Shown here piece after piece: positions 45,021 to 53,033 of a stretch of 64,000 nt of DNA. Position 1 is the stretch's first letter. Every line of letters begins with the position of its first letter. Source of the stretch: Clostridia bacterium (GTDB taxonomy: Bacteria; Bacillota; Clostridia; Oscillospirales; Acutalibacteraceae). The notes below the pieces were generated by a model. The model saw only the letters and a list, made by a program, of their open reading frames with translations, was not told where the DNA came from and did not search any database. The position numbers and the translations under genes are program-made. The stretch covers positions 1-64,000 of the forward strand of contig JAILMJ010000102.1 of NCBI GenBank assembly GCA_024692685.1. The letters run 5' to 3'.

Positions 45021-46238
45021 ATGGATATACTCAATGTTTTATTGGGCTTATGGTCAAGTTCGGGAATTTCAAAACTTTTCATAGGTGACGGATGGAAAAA
45101 CCTGGTAATGATAGGTGTTTCCCTTATATTCCTTTTCCTTGCCATTCATCCCAAATTCAGATTTGAGCCTCTGCTTCTTGTACCTATTGCATTTGGTATA
45201 CTGCTTGCAAATATGCCGGCAACAGGACTTATGGCTGACCCGGCGGGAATTATGGATGCCTCTCAGGCAGTGCCGGGAGCTCACTGGTACAACGACGGAG
45301 TTTTAAGACTGATATATGCCGGTGTTAAAAGTTCGATTTTCCCGTGCCTTATATTCCTTGGGATTGGAGCTATGACTGATTTCGGACCACTTCTTGCAAA
45401 TCCGATAAGTCTGCTTCTGGGTGCGTCGGCTCAGTTCGGAATTTATGTTGCCTTTATGATTGCAATATCCATGGGCACAATAACCGGCGGAGCAATCCAG
45501 TTCACAGCCGGCGAAGCCGCATCAATAGGAATAATCGGCGGAGCGGACGGACCTACAGCTATTTTTACTGCTTCAAAACTCGCACCGCAGTTACTTGCAC
45601 CAATCGCCCTTGCGGCATATTCTTATATGGCGCTTATTCCTCTTATCCAACCGCCTATTATGAAACTTCTCACTACCAAAAAAGAGAGAGAAGTTGAAAT
45701 GAAACAGCTTCGCGCCGTTTCAAAAACCGAAAAGATTATTTTCCCGATTGCTGTTTTCATTATTGTGGCTCTTCTTATACCCGACGCCGCGTCTCTTATC
45801 GGTTTCCTTATGCTCGGAAATCTGTTCAAAGAGTGCGGTGTAACCGAAAGATTAAGCGAAACCGCTCAGAATTCTCTCACCAATATTGTTACGATTATGC
45901 TCGGTACAACCGTAGGTGCAACCGCAAACGGTCAAGACTTTTTAAAGGCAAAAACAATTCTCATTGTTGTTCTCGGACTTGTTGCATTCAGTTTCTCAAC
46001 TGCAGGCGGTGTGCTGTTCGGCAAACTGCTTTACGTTATTACAAGAGGAAAAATCAATCCTCTCATCGGCTCTGCAGGCGTATCTGCCGTACCGATGGCA
46101 GCAAGAGTATCGCAAACCGAGGGCAGAAAATATAACCCAAGGAATTTCCTGCTAATGCACGCTATGGGACCTAATGTAGCCGGAGTTATCGGTTCAGCCG
46201 TCGCAGCAGGCTTCATGCTGCTGATGTTTAATCACTGA
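45021..46238 (+). CDS. oadB: Na+-translocating decarboxylase beta subunit
   Basis: Integral membrane subunit of 405 residues that decarboxylates carboxybiotin and exports Na+. It has about ten hydrophobic segments, and the conserved GGADGPTAIF contains the Na+-coupling Asp176 (Asp203 of the Klebsiella protein). A second signature, GTTVGATANGQDFL, lies in the second half. GGAGG precedes the ATG. It completes a pump that turns decarboxylation energy into a sodium gradient. Confidence 0.94.
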   Translation: MDILNVLLGLWSSSGISKLFIGDGWKNLVMIGVSLIFLFLAIHPKFRFEPLLLVPIAFGILLANMPATGLMADPAGIMDASQAVPGAHWYNDGVLRLIYAGVKSSIFPCLIFLGIGAMTDFGPLLANPISLLLGASAQFGIYVAFMIAISMGTITGGAIQFTAGEAASIGIIGGADGPTAIFTASKLAPQLLAPIALAAYSYMALIPLIQPPIMKLLTTKKEREVEMKQLRAVSKTEKIIFPIAVFIIVALLIPDAASLIGFLMLGNLFKECGVTERLSETAQNSLTNIVTIMLGTTVGATANGQDFLKAKTILIVVLGLVAFSFSTAGGVLFGKLLYVITRGKINPLIGSAGVSAVPMAARVSQTEGRKYNPRNFLLMHAMGPNVAGVIGSAVAAGFMLLMFNH

Positions 46239-46242
46239 CAAG

Positions 46243-46268
46243 AATCCGCCCTTTGGGCGGATTTTTGT
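46243..46268 (+). terminator. Terminator of the glyS-decarboxylase operon
   Basis: AATCCGCCC / GGGCGGATT, a perfect 9-base stem with a 3-base loop, is followed by TTTTGTTATTTT. It begins 5 bases after the oadB stop. Confidence 0.93.
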
Positions 46269-46279
46269 TATTTTATATA

Positions 46280-46308
46280 TTGTGATTTCCGGCTTATGGT
46301 GATATAAT
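46280..46308 (+). promoter_or_regulatory. Promoter of the YibE/F-aldolase-kinase unit
   Basis: TTGTGA at 46280-46285, a 17-base spacer and a perfect TATAAT at 46303-46308 preceded by TGA (extended -10). It lies directly after the preceding terminator, so it starts a new unit ending at 49394-49423. Confidence 0.75.
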
Positions 46309-46347
46309 AATTATTTGTAAACTAATATAATGTATCGGAGTGAATGT

Positions 46348-47523
46348 TTGTTGAGATACAGACAAACCGTTTTGCAGATTATTACCATTATTCTCTCCGC
46401 CGTGTGTGTATTGGCCGCACACTTTTACATTGTTGATAACGGCACGGTTTTTAAGGGTACAATGGAAGGTAAAACCATCAAAGCCGAAGTGCTGAGGGTT
46501 AATCATATTATCAAAAGCAATCCCGGAGAAGATAACGCGGGAGAGTTTTTAACTGTTGAATTCAGCGCAAGGGCACTTAATTCAGACATCAGAGGGAAAA
46601 CTGTCAATGTAATTCAAGAAATTGACAAGTCATACGCATTCAGCCCCAAAGAAGTCAAACAGGGTGATAAAATACTGATTGAGGCATATACCGAAAGAGG
46701 AGTAACCTCTTATTATTTCGGAGACTATGTACGTATTACGCCGCTTATTTTTCTCGGCGTTATATTTTGCCTTCTGATTATTGCTTTTTCCGGCACTCAG
46801 GGTCTTCGTACGATTACTTCGCTCGGTATTACCTGTCTGTTTGTGTTTACAGTGCTCTTACCGGCCATTCTGAACGGCAAAAACATTTATCTGTGGACCC
46901 TGATCGGCTGTGTTTTCATCACCGCATCTACACTTGCAGTAATCGGCGGATACAGCAAAAAAACTTTATGCGCATTCACGGGATGTATAAGCGGAGTCTT
47001 ATGTGCAGGTTTAACGACAGTTATTACCGATAAATTTCTGAATTTGACGGGTATGCTTGAAGAGGAATCGGTTTATCTCTATCAGTTATATCCGGATAAC
47101 CCCATCAACCTGAAGGCGATTATTTTTGCCATGATAACCGTCGGCGCGTTGGGAGCTGTAATGGATGTGGCAATGTCAATATCATCCTCACTTTTTGAAC
47201 TCAAAGAAAAATCCCCTTCGATCAAACAGTCCGAGCTGATGAAATCGGGTTTTACCATCGGCAGGGATATGATGGGTACCATGGCAAATACGCTCGTATT
47301 GGCGTATATCGGGAGCAGTCTTACCTGTGTGCTGCTGCTGGTTGCCTACAACGCAAATATTCAACAGGTTATAAATAAAGAAATAATAATTTCGGATATT
47401 CTACAGGCTCTCGCGGGAAGTATGGGCATGCTCCTTACTCTGCCCTTGACAAGCGCTGTATGCTCCGTTATATACAACAGGAGGAATAACAATGTCTCTG
47501 ACAAAAATGAGCCCTCTGCTTAA
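46348..47523 (+). CDS. YibE/F family membrane protein
   Basis: The 391-residue product has an N-terminal membrane anchor (VLQIITIILSAVCVLAAHFYI), an extracytoplasmic beta-rich part (about 35-125, with EVLRVNHII and VNVIQEIDKSY), then about seven transmembrane helices with GALGAVMDVAMSISSSL and GRDMMGTMANTLVLAYIG, which mark YibE/F. Function is unknown. A GGAGTGA site favours a TTG start at 46348 or the next codon over the ATG at 46330, which precedes that site. The last 32 bases overlap the aldolase gene in another frame. Confidence 0.85.
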   Translation: MLRYRQTVLQIITIILSAVCVLAAHFYIVDNGTVFKGTMEGKTIKAEVLRVNHIIKSNPGEDNAGEFLTVEFSARALNSDIRGKTVNVIQEIDKSYAFSPKEVKQGDKILIEAYTERGVTSYYFGDYVRITPLIFLGVIFCLLIIAFSGTQGLRTITSLGITCLFVFTVLLPAILNGKNIYLWTLIGCVFITASTLAVIGGYSKKTLCAFTGCISGVLCAGLTTVITDKFLNLTGMLEEESVYLYQLYPDNPINLKAIIFAMITVGALGAVMDVAMSISSSLFELKEKSPSIKQSELMKSGFTIGRDMMGTMANTLVLAYIGSSLTCVLLLVAYNANIQQVINKEIIISDILQALAGSMGMLLTLPLTSAVCSVIYNRRNNNVSDKNEPSA

Positions 47524-48337
47524 AGCGGCTGAAGAAGGCGGATACGCGGTCGGCAGTTTCAGCGTTGCCAATATGGAAATGGTGCTTGGAATAATCAAGG
47601 CTCTTGAGGAAACAAACTCCCCCGCAATCATTCAGATAGCCGAAGTCAGACTTAAGCAATCGCCTCTTGAGATAATCGGGCCTTTAATGGTTGCAGCTGC
47701 AGAAAACGCTAAAGTCCCCGTTGCCGTTCATTTCGACCATGGTAAAACAAAGGATAAAATCAAGCAGGCCCTTGATATCGGGTTTACAAGCGTAATGTTT
47801 GACGGATCGCATCTTCCGCTCGAAGATAACTGTGTTCAGACTCTTGATATTAACAAACTCGCAAAAGAATACGGGGCTGACTGTGAGGGCGAAATCGGCT
47901 GTGTAGGCGGAAGTGAAGACGGAAGTGAAGACATTGCCGTTAACTGCACATCACCGTCTCAGGCTGTTGAATTTGCAAAATATACCGGTGTTGATGCTCT
48001 TGCGGTCGCAATCGGGAATGCTCACGGCAACTATAAACAGGCACCGAAATTGAGATTTGATATCCTTGAAGATATTTCGAAGAATGTGTCAGCACCGCTT
48101 GTCCTTCACGGAGGAACAGGAATATTGCCGGATGATTTCAGAAAATGCATTTCTCTCGGAATAAGAAAGATTAATATAGCAACCGCAACATTTGACAGCG
48201 TTCAGGCAAATGTTGCCATGAAATATGAAAGCAAAGCTATCAACGGTTATTATGACCTTCAGGCGGCCGAGGTTGAGGGCGCATACAAAAACGCCATGAA
48301 ACACATTGAGATTTTCGGCTGTGCCGGCAAGGCCTGA
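47492..48337 (+). CDS. Class II aldolase, fructose-bisphosphate or IolJ type
   Basis: Zinc-dependent aldolase of 281 residues. It has the zinc ligands in VHFDHGKT, GEIGCVGGSEDG, AIGNAHGNY and LHGGTGI, with phosphate-binding KINIATATFD. This family splits fructose 1,6-bisphosphate, tagatose 1,6-bisphosphate or 2-deoxy-5-keto-gluconate 6-phosphate (IolJ). The next gene encodes an IolC-type kinase that makes the last of these, which favours an IolJ role, but a glycolytic role cannot be excluded. An AGGAGG site precedes the ATG, inside the end of the YibE/F gene. Confidence 0.88.
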   Translation: MSLTKMSPLLKAAEEGGYAVGSFSVANMEMVLGIIKALEETNSPAIIQIAEVRLKQSPLEIIGPLMVAAAENAKVPVAVHFDHGKTKDKIKQALDIGFTSVMFDGSHLPLEDNCVQTLDINKLAKEYGADCEGEIGCVGGSEDGSEDIAVNCTSPSQAVEFAKYTGVDALAVAIGNAHGNYKQAPKLRFDILEDISKNVSAPLVLHGGTGILPDDFRKCISLGIRKINIATATFDSVQANVAMKYESKAINGYYDLQAAEVEGAYKNAMKHIEIFGCAGKA

Positions 48338-48366
48338 GTATAAATCATTTGAAGGAGTATTATGTT

Positions 48367-49386
48367 ATGAGTTTTATCAATTTTGACGAGAGCAAAAAAA
48401 TCGATGTAATCCCCATTGGCAGAATTGCAATAGACTTTAACCCGACAGATATGAATATGCCGCTGAGCGAAAGCAGCAATTTCAATAAATATGTCGGAGG
48501 ATCACCCGCTAATATAGCGGTAGGTCTTGCCCGGCTCGGCGCAAAATGCGGATTCATTGCCAGAGTTTCCGATGACCAGTTCGGCGACTATGTTGAAAAC
48601 TATTTCAAAAAAGACGGAATAGATACCTCACATATATTCAGATGTGAAAACGGAGAAAACCTCGGTCTTACATTTACGGAGATTCTCTCCCCCACCCAAA
48701 GTTCAATACTTATGTACCGTGACGGAGTTGCCGATCTTCAGGTTTGTGTTGATGACGTAGACGAGGAATACATCAAAAGCGCTAAAGCCGTTGTTATTTC
48801 AGGCACTGCGCTGTGTGCAAGCCCCTCAAGAGAGGCTGCACTTAAAACTCTTTTCCTGGCAAAGAAAAACAATGTTCTTGTTATCTTTGATATAGATTAC
48901 AGAAGCTACACATGGAAGAACAAGGATGAGATTTCACTATACTATTCCATCGCAGCCAAAAACAGTGATATCGTTCTCGGTTCAAGAGAAGAATTTGACC
49001 TCACGGAAGCCATCGAAGGCGTATGCGAAAACGACGAGGAATCAGCTGCGCGCTGGTTCTCATACGGAAATAAGATTGTTATAATCAAGCATGGTAAAGA
49101 GGGCTCATGCGCATATCTCAATGACGGAAGCGCATACAAAGTCAAGCCCTTCCCGGTCAAGATGCTTAAAGGTTTCGGAGGCGGAGACGGTTACGCAAGC
49201 GCTTTCATTTATTCGCTTCTCAAAGGAAAAGAAATCGATAAGGCGCTTGAATTTGCAACTGCATCGGCATCAATGCTCGTTTCGGCTCACAGTTGCTCCG
49301 AGGCTATGCCGAGCGCTCAGGCTGTTCAGAAATTTATAGACGATATCAAACCAACCTGCGGAGAAGTAATCGAAAAAATCAAATAA
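48367..49386 (+). CDS. iolC: 5-dehydro-2-deoxygluconokinase-type sugar kinase (IolC family)
   Basis: PfkB-family kinase of 339 residues. The N-terminal GRIAIDFNPTDM and NKYVGGSPANIAVGLARLG, together with SPTQSSILMYRDGVADL, are close to IolC, which phosphorylates 2-deoxy-5-keto-gluconate in myo-inositol breakdown. The catalytic loop reads KGFGGGDGYASAF, with Asp kept and GAGDS changed to GGGDG. The ATG at 48367 has AAGGAG; a TTG upstream is less likely. No other iol gene is near, so the inositol role is inferred from family and from the adjacent aldolase. Confidence 0.8.
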   Translation: MSFINFDESKKIDVIPIGRIAIDFNPTDMNMPLSESSNFNKYVGGSPANIAVGLARLGAKCGFIARVSDDQFGDYVENYFKKDGIDTSHIFRCENGENLGLTFTEILSPTQSSILMYRDGVADLQVCVDDVDEEYIKSAKAVVISGTALCASPSREAALKTLFLAKKNNVLVIFDIDYRSYTWKNKDEISLYYSIAAKNSDIVLGSREEFDLTEAIEGVCENDEESAARWFSYGNKIVIIKHGKEGSCAYLNDGSAYKVKPFPVKMLKGFGGGDGYASAFIYSLLKGKEIDKALEFATASASMLVSAHSCSEAMPSAQAVQKFIDDIKPTCGEVIEKIK

Positions 49387-49393
49387 TCCCAGT

Positions 49394-49423
49394 GCCGGTC
49401 TTTTTAAAAGTCCGGCCTTTTTT
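49394..49423 (+). terminator. Terminator after the IolC-type kinase
   Basis: GCCGG / CCGGC with an inner CTTTT / AAAAG extension across a T-T mismatch, then CTTTTTTAAT. It begins 7 bases after the kinase stop. Confidence 0.8.
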
Positions 49424-49452
49424 AATATTACAGCACTGTCTGAGAAAAATAT

Positions 49453-49481
49453 TTGTACTTTTATTTATTATGTGATATTAT
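49453..49481 (+). promoter_or_regulatory. Promoter of the rnhA-mannosidase-glutamine synthetase unit
   Basis: TTGTAC at 49453-49458, a 17-base spacer and TATTAT at 49476-49481 preceded by TGA (extended -10). Predicted transcription start is near 49488, about 28 bases before the rnhA TTG. Confidence 0.65.
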
Positions 49482-49516
49482 TAATTAATATGATGATATA
49501 TGAGAGATGTGATTAT

Positions 49517-49954
49517 TTGAAAAAGGTTGAGATTTTTACAGACGGGGCCTGTTCCGGCAATCCCGGTCCCGGAGGCTGGGGCTGCATACTGAGATATAAC
49601 GGAACAGAGAAAGAGATGAGCGGCGGAGAAAAAGAAACCACCAATAACAGGATGGAGCTAACCGCTGTTATCAAAGCAGTTGAAGCATTGAAGGAGCCCT
49701 GTGAAATAACGATATGCTCCGATTCCGGTTATGTCTGCAACGCCTTTCTCAACGGCTGGATAGATAACTGGCAAAAGAATAATTGGAGAAAATCCAATAA
49801 AGACCCGGTGTTAAACATTGAATTGTGGAAACAGTTGTTAGATTTGCTGGAAAAGCACAAATACTCGTTCGTCTGGGTTAAAGGCCACAACGGGCATCCC
49901 GAAAACGAAAGATGTGACAAACTGGCAACTGAAGCTTATGAAAAATATATCTGA
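49517..49954 (+). CDS. rnhA: Ribonuclease HI
   Basis: Cleaves the RNA strand of RNA-DNA hybrids. The 145-residue protein starts at the TTG at 49517, giving MKKVEIFTDGACSGNPGPGG, the usual N terminus; upstream codons of the same frame would lie at or before the predicted transcription start. The active-site residues are Asp9, Glu47, Asp69 and Asp134, and the basic handle region (NWQKNNWRKSNK) is present as in E. coli. The mannosidase gene begins 11 bases after the stop. Confidence 0.94.
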   Translation: MKKVEIFTDGACSGNPGPGGWGCILRYNGTEKEMSGGEKETTNNRMELTAVIKAVEALKEPCEITICSDSGYVCNAFLNGWIDNWQKNNWRKSNKDPVLNIELWKQLLDLLEKHKYSFVWVKGHNGHPENERCDKLATEAYEKYI

Positions 49955-49965
49955 GGAGACTGTTT

Positions 49966-52900
49966 ATGCATACTCTCAAAATCGGAATACTTAAAGATAT
50001 GTTTAATCAACTGCAAAAATATGTCATAGTTGATAAAGCAAATATTAACAAATGGGAATTTACAAAAGGCGTATTTAAAGGTGAGGAAGGATATGAATTA
50101 TCCGATTTCAAAGGCGAAATAAAAACCGGAGACAGGCATTATCCTACATACGACTCAGCTCATTTTTTCAAGGCAAATATAAGAGTACCGAAAAGTATGG
50201 ACGGTAAAAAGCTCAGGGCAAAGCTTGCAGTGGGCGGTGAGGCTCTCATTAAATGCAACGGCAGGTATGTCGGAGGGTGCACATCGAGAGTTTATATGCC
50301 GGACAGGGCTGATGTTCATCTCGGAACAGCAAAAGCCGGGCAGACCTTGAAATTTGAAATAGAAGCAACGGTTGATTCAATGTCTTTCTGTAATGAACAC
50401 CTTTCGGGCGCCGAATATCAGGAATGTTATTTCGGAGACACCTACCTCTTCACGGTTGACGAAGAAACCGAAGGATATTTGTTTGATATTGAAGTTGCGT
50501 TTGACGCTCTGTCTCAGATAAAAGACGAACATATATACAGCAGGATTTATTCGGCAATTGATGACAGCCTTCATCTTATAGATTATGATTTTGAACCGGA
50601 AAAGGTCAGGGCTTCCGTTCACAAAGCAAGAAAACTTTTTGCTGACAGAATTAACTCAATAAAATGGCAACCGCAGAGCAGGGTTATTTTAACCGGTCAC
50701 AGTCATATTGATGTAGCCTGGCTGTGGAGAATCCAGGAAAGCATCAGAAAATCCGCGCGCACATTCACAAACGTCACTTCACTTATGGATATGTATCCGG
50801 AGATGACTTTCGGTCAGAGCCAGGCAGTTTTGTATGATATGACTAAAAGGCATTATCCCGATATTTATAAAAAAATCAAAGAAAAAGTTGCCGCAAACCA
50901 ATGGGATATATGCGGCAATGTATGGGTAGAAGCAGATACCAATATTGCTTCCGGAGAGTCACTGATAAGGCAGGTACTTTACGGCACTGAGTTTTTCAAA
51001 AAGGAATTCGGCAAAGTATCCAAAACATACTGGTTGCCGGATTGCTTCGGCTTTACCGCCGCATTACCGCAGATTATCAAGGGTTGCGGAATGGAAAATT
51101 TCATAACAAGCAAGCTGTCGAATAATGATACGACAAAATTTCCATACAGTATGTTCCTCTGGAAAGGCAACAACGGCGATATTATCAACGCTCACCTGAT
51201 GAGGCCGTCCTATAACTGCAATTTCAAGGCCGACGAGATAATGTGCGCAGATAACGAATGCAATAACAAAAACGAGCTTAATACCTCTATGAGTATGTAC
51301 GGCTACGGTGACGGAGGCGGAGGACCCACAAGACAGATGCTCGAAAGAAGCAGAAGATTAAAGCATTATCCGGGCCTTCCCGAAACCGAAATAGGTCACG
51401 TGGATGATTTCTTCAAAACATATCACGGGCACGAGGATGAACTGCCGGTATGGACAGGTGAAATGTACTATGAAAACCACCGCGGAACATTCACAAGTCA
51501 GGCTTTCGTCAAAAAGAACAACAGAAGGTGCGAGTATAAGCTGACACGGGCAGAACTGTTATCGGTGCTTTGCAAAGAATTCTTCGGCTCTGAATACCCC
51601 AAGGATGAATTGGAGGATTGCTGGAAGATACTGATGACAAATCAGTTTCACGATATACTTCCCGGCTCGTCGATTCACGAGGTATTTGAGGATTGCAAGA
51701 AGAGTTACAGGGATTTGAACGAAAGACTCAACAAAATTCTGTATGACAGAATCGGAAAACTTAATGCAAGTTTCGGCTCAGGCAGGAACACGGTTACCGT
51801 CTGGAACCTCTCACCTGCCCGCAGCAGTGAAGCTGTTGAGATTTCAGATGCTCCGAAGAATATGTATATAGACGGACAGCCGAGCATAAACAAAAACGGC
51901 AAGCTTGTATTTGCTCCGGATATTGAACCGTTTTCATATAAAACATTCCGACTGACAAAAGAGAACACATCCCAAGAAATGAGCGGAAATGTCCGTTCAA
52001 TGGAAAATTCAAAAATCAGAATCAAGCTGGACAAAAACGGATTTCTCACAAGCGTTTACGATAAAGTGAATAACCGTGAAGCGCTTAGCGGTAAAGGCAA
52101 TATTCTCTCTGTTTCGCTTGATAAATGCATTCACGAAACCGCCTGGAATCTTGAACTGAATTATAAAAAGAAGATGCAGATTCTTGATAAGCCTGAAAAG
52201 ATTGAACTTATCGAAGACAATAGTTTAAGGAAGATTATCCGTGTTGTAAAGAAGTATAATAAATCCACAATAACACAGGATTACATTCTTTATTATAACA
52301 GCGACAGTCTGATTTTTGATACCTCGGTTGACTGGCATGAATCGGACAAGGTTTTAAAGGCGGGGTTTGATGTTGCGGTTACGGATACCGATGCATATTA
52401 CGATATTGCGCACGGTGCAATTAAAAGGCCGACACATTACAATACTGCATATGACCTTACAAGATATGAGGTTGCAGCTCATAAGTGGGCAGACCTTTCG
52501 GAAGGCGGATACGGTTGCAGTATAATAAACGACTGCAAATACGGCTACGACATTCACGATTCACATATGAGAATCACCCTTATGCGCGCCCCTACATGCC
52601 CTGACCCGACAGGTGACCACGGTATCAATACCTTCAGATATGAACTTCATCCTCACAAAGATGACTGGCGGTATGATACAGTCGGAAAATCTTATTCTTT
52701 TAACATTCCTCCCGTCGGATTCTTCAATAAAGGCAAATCCGAGGATTTCAAGACTGAAGAACAGTTTATTTCTTTGAGTGAAAAAAATATTACTCTTGAA
52801 GCAATGAAACTTTCTCAGTCAAAAGACGGAATCATAGTCAGATTTTCCGAAGAGGAGCAAAGGCGAGGAAGATGCCGTGTAACTTTACCCATCAAGTTTA

Positions 52901-53019
52901 AGAAAGTAATTGAGTGCAATATGATTGAGGAAGAAAAGAACACCGTTTCAGTCAAGGACAGATCATTCAGCTTTGATTATAAACCATATGAGGTAAAGAC
53001 CTTTAAACTGCTTAGATAA
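49966..53019 (+). CDS. GH38 family alpha-mannosidase
   Basis: Zinc-dependent retaining alpha-mannosidase of 1017 residues. An N-terminal beta-domain (1-235) precedes the catalytic domain with the zinc ligands in TGHSHIDVAWLW (His245, His247, Asp249) and the nucleophile Asp359 in WLPDCFGF. MTNQFHDILPGSSIHEV and the large C-terminal beta-sandwich region follow. There is no signal peptide, so it degrades imported or internal mannosides. GAGGAG precedes the ATG. It is flanked by rnhA and glutamine synthetase at 11 and 14 bases, an unusual mix of functions. Confidence 0.93.
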   Translation: MHTLKIGILKDMFNQLQKYVIVDKANINKWEFTKGVFKGEEGYELSDFKGEIKTGDRHYPTYDSAHFFKANIRVPKSMDGKKLRAKLAVGGEALIKCNGRYVGGCTSRVYMPDRADVHLGTAKAGQTLKFEIEATVDSMSFCNEHLSGAEYQECYFGDTYLFTVDEETEGYLFDIEVAFDALSQIKDEHIYSRIYSAIDDSLHLIDYDFEPEKVRASVHKARKLFADRINSIKWQPQSRVILTGHSHIDVAWLWRIQESIRKSARTFTNVTSLMDMYPEMTFGQSQAVLYDMTKRHYPDIYKKIKEKVAANQWDICGNVWVEADTNIASGESLIRQVLYGTEFFKKEFGKVSKTYWLPDCFGFTAALPQIIKGCGMENFITSKLSNNDTTKFPYSMFLWKGNNGDIINAHLMRPSYNCNFKADEIMCADNECNNKNELNTSMSMYGYGDGGGGPTRQMLERSRRLKHYPGLPETEIGHVDDFFKTYHGHEDELPVWTGEMYYENHRGTFTSQAFVKKNNRRCEYKLTRAELLSVLCKEFFGSEYPKDELEDCWKILMTNQFHDILPGSSIHEVFEDCKKSYRDLNERLNKILYDRIGKLNASFGSGRNTVTVWNLSPARSSEAVEISDAPKNMYIDGQPSINKNGKLVFAPDIEPFSYKTFRLTKENTSQEMSGNVRSMENSKIRIKLDKNGFLTSVYDKVNNREALSGKGNILSVSLDKCIHETAWNLELNYKKKMQILDKPEKIELIEDNSLRKIIRVVKKYNKSTITQDYILYYNSDSLIFDTSVDWHESDKVLKAGFDVAVTDTDAYYDIAHGAIKRPTHYNTAYDLTRYEVAAHKWADLSEGGYGCSIINDCKYGYDIHDSHMRITLMRAPTCPDPTGDHGINTFRYELHPHKDDWRYDTVGKSYSFNIPPVGFFNKGKSEDFKTEEQFISLSEKNITLEAMKLSQSKDGIIVRFSEEEQRRGRCRVTLPIKFKKVIECNMIEEEKNTVSVKDRSFSFDYKPYEVKTFKLLR

Positions 53020-53033
53020 TTGGAGATGTAAGT

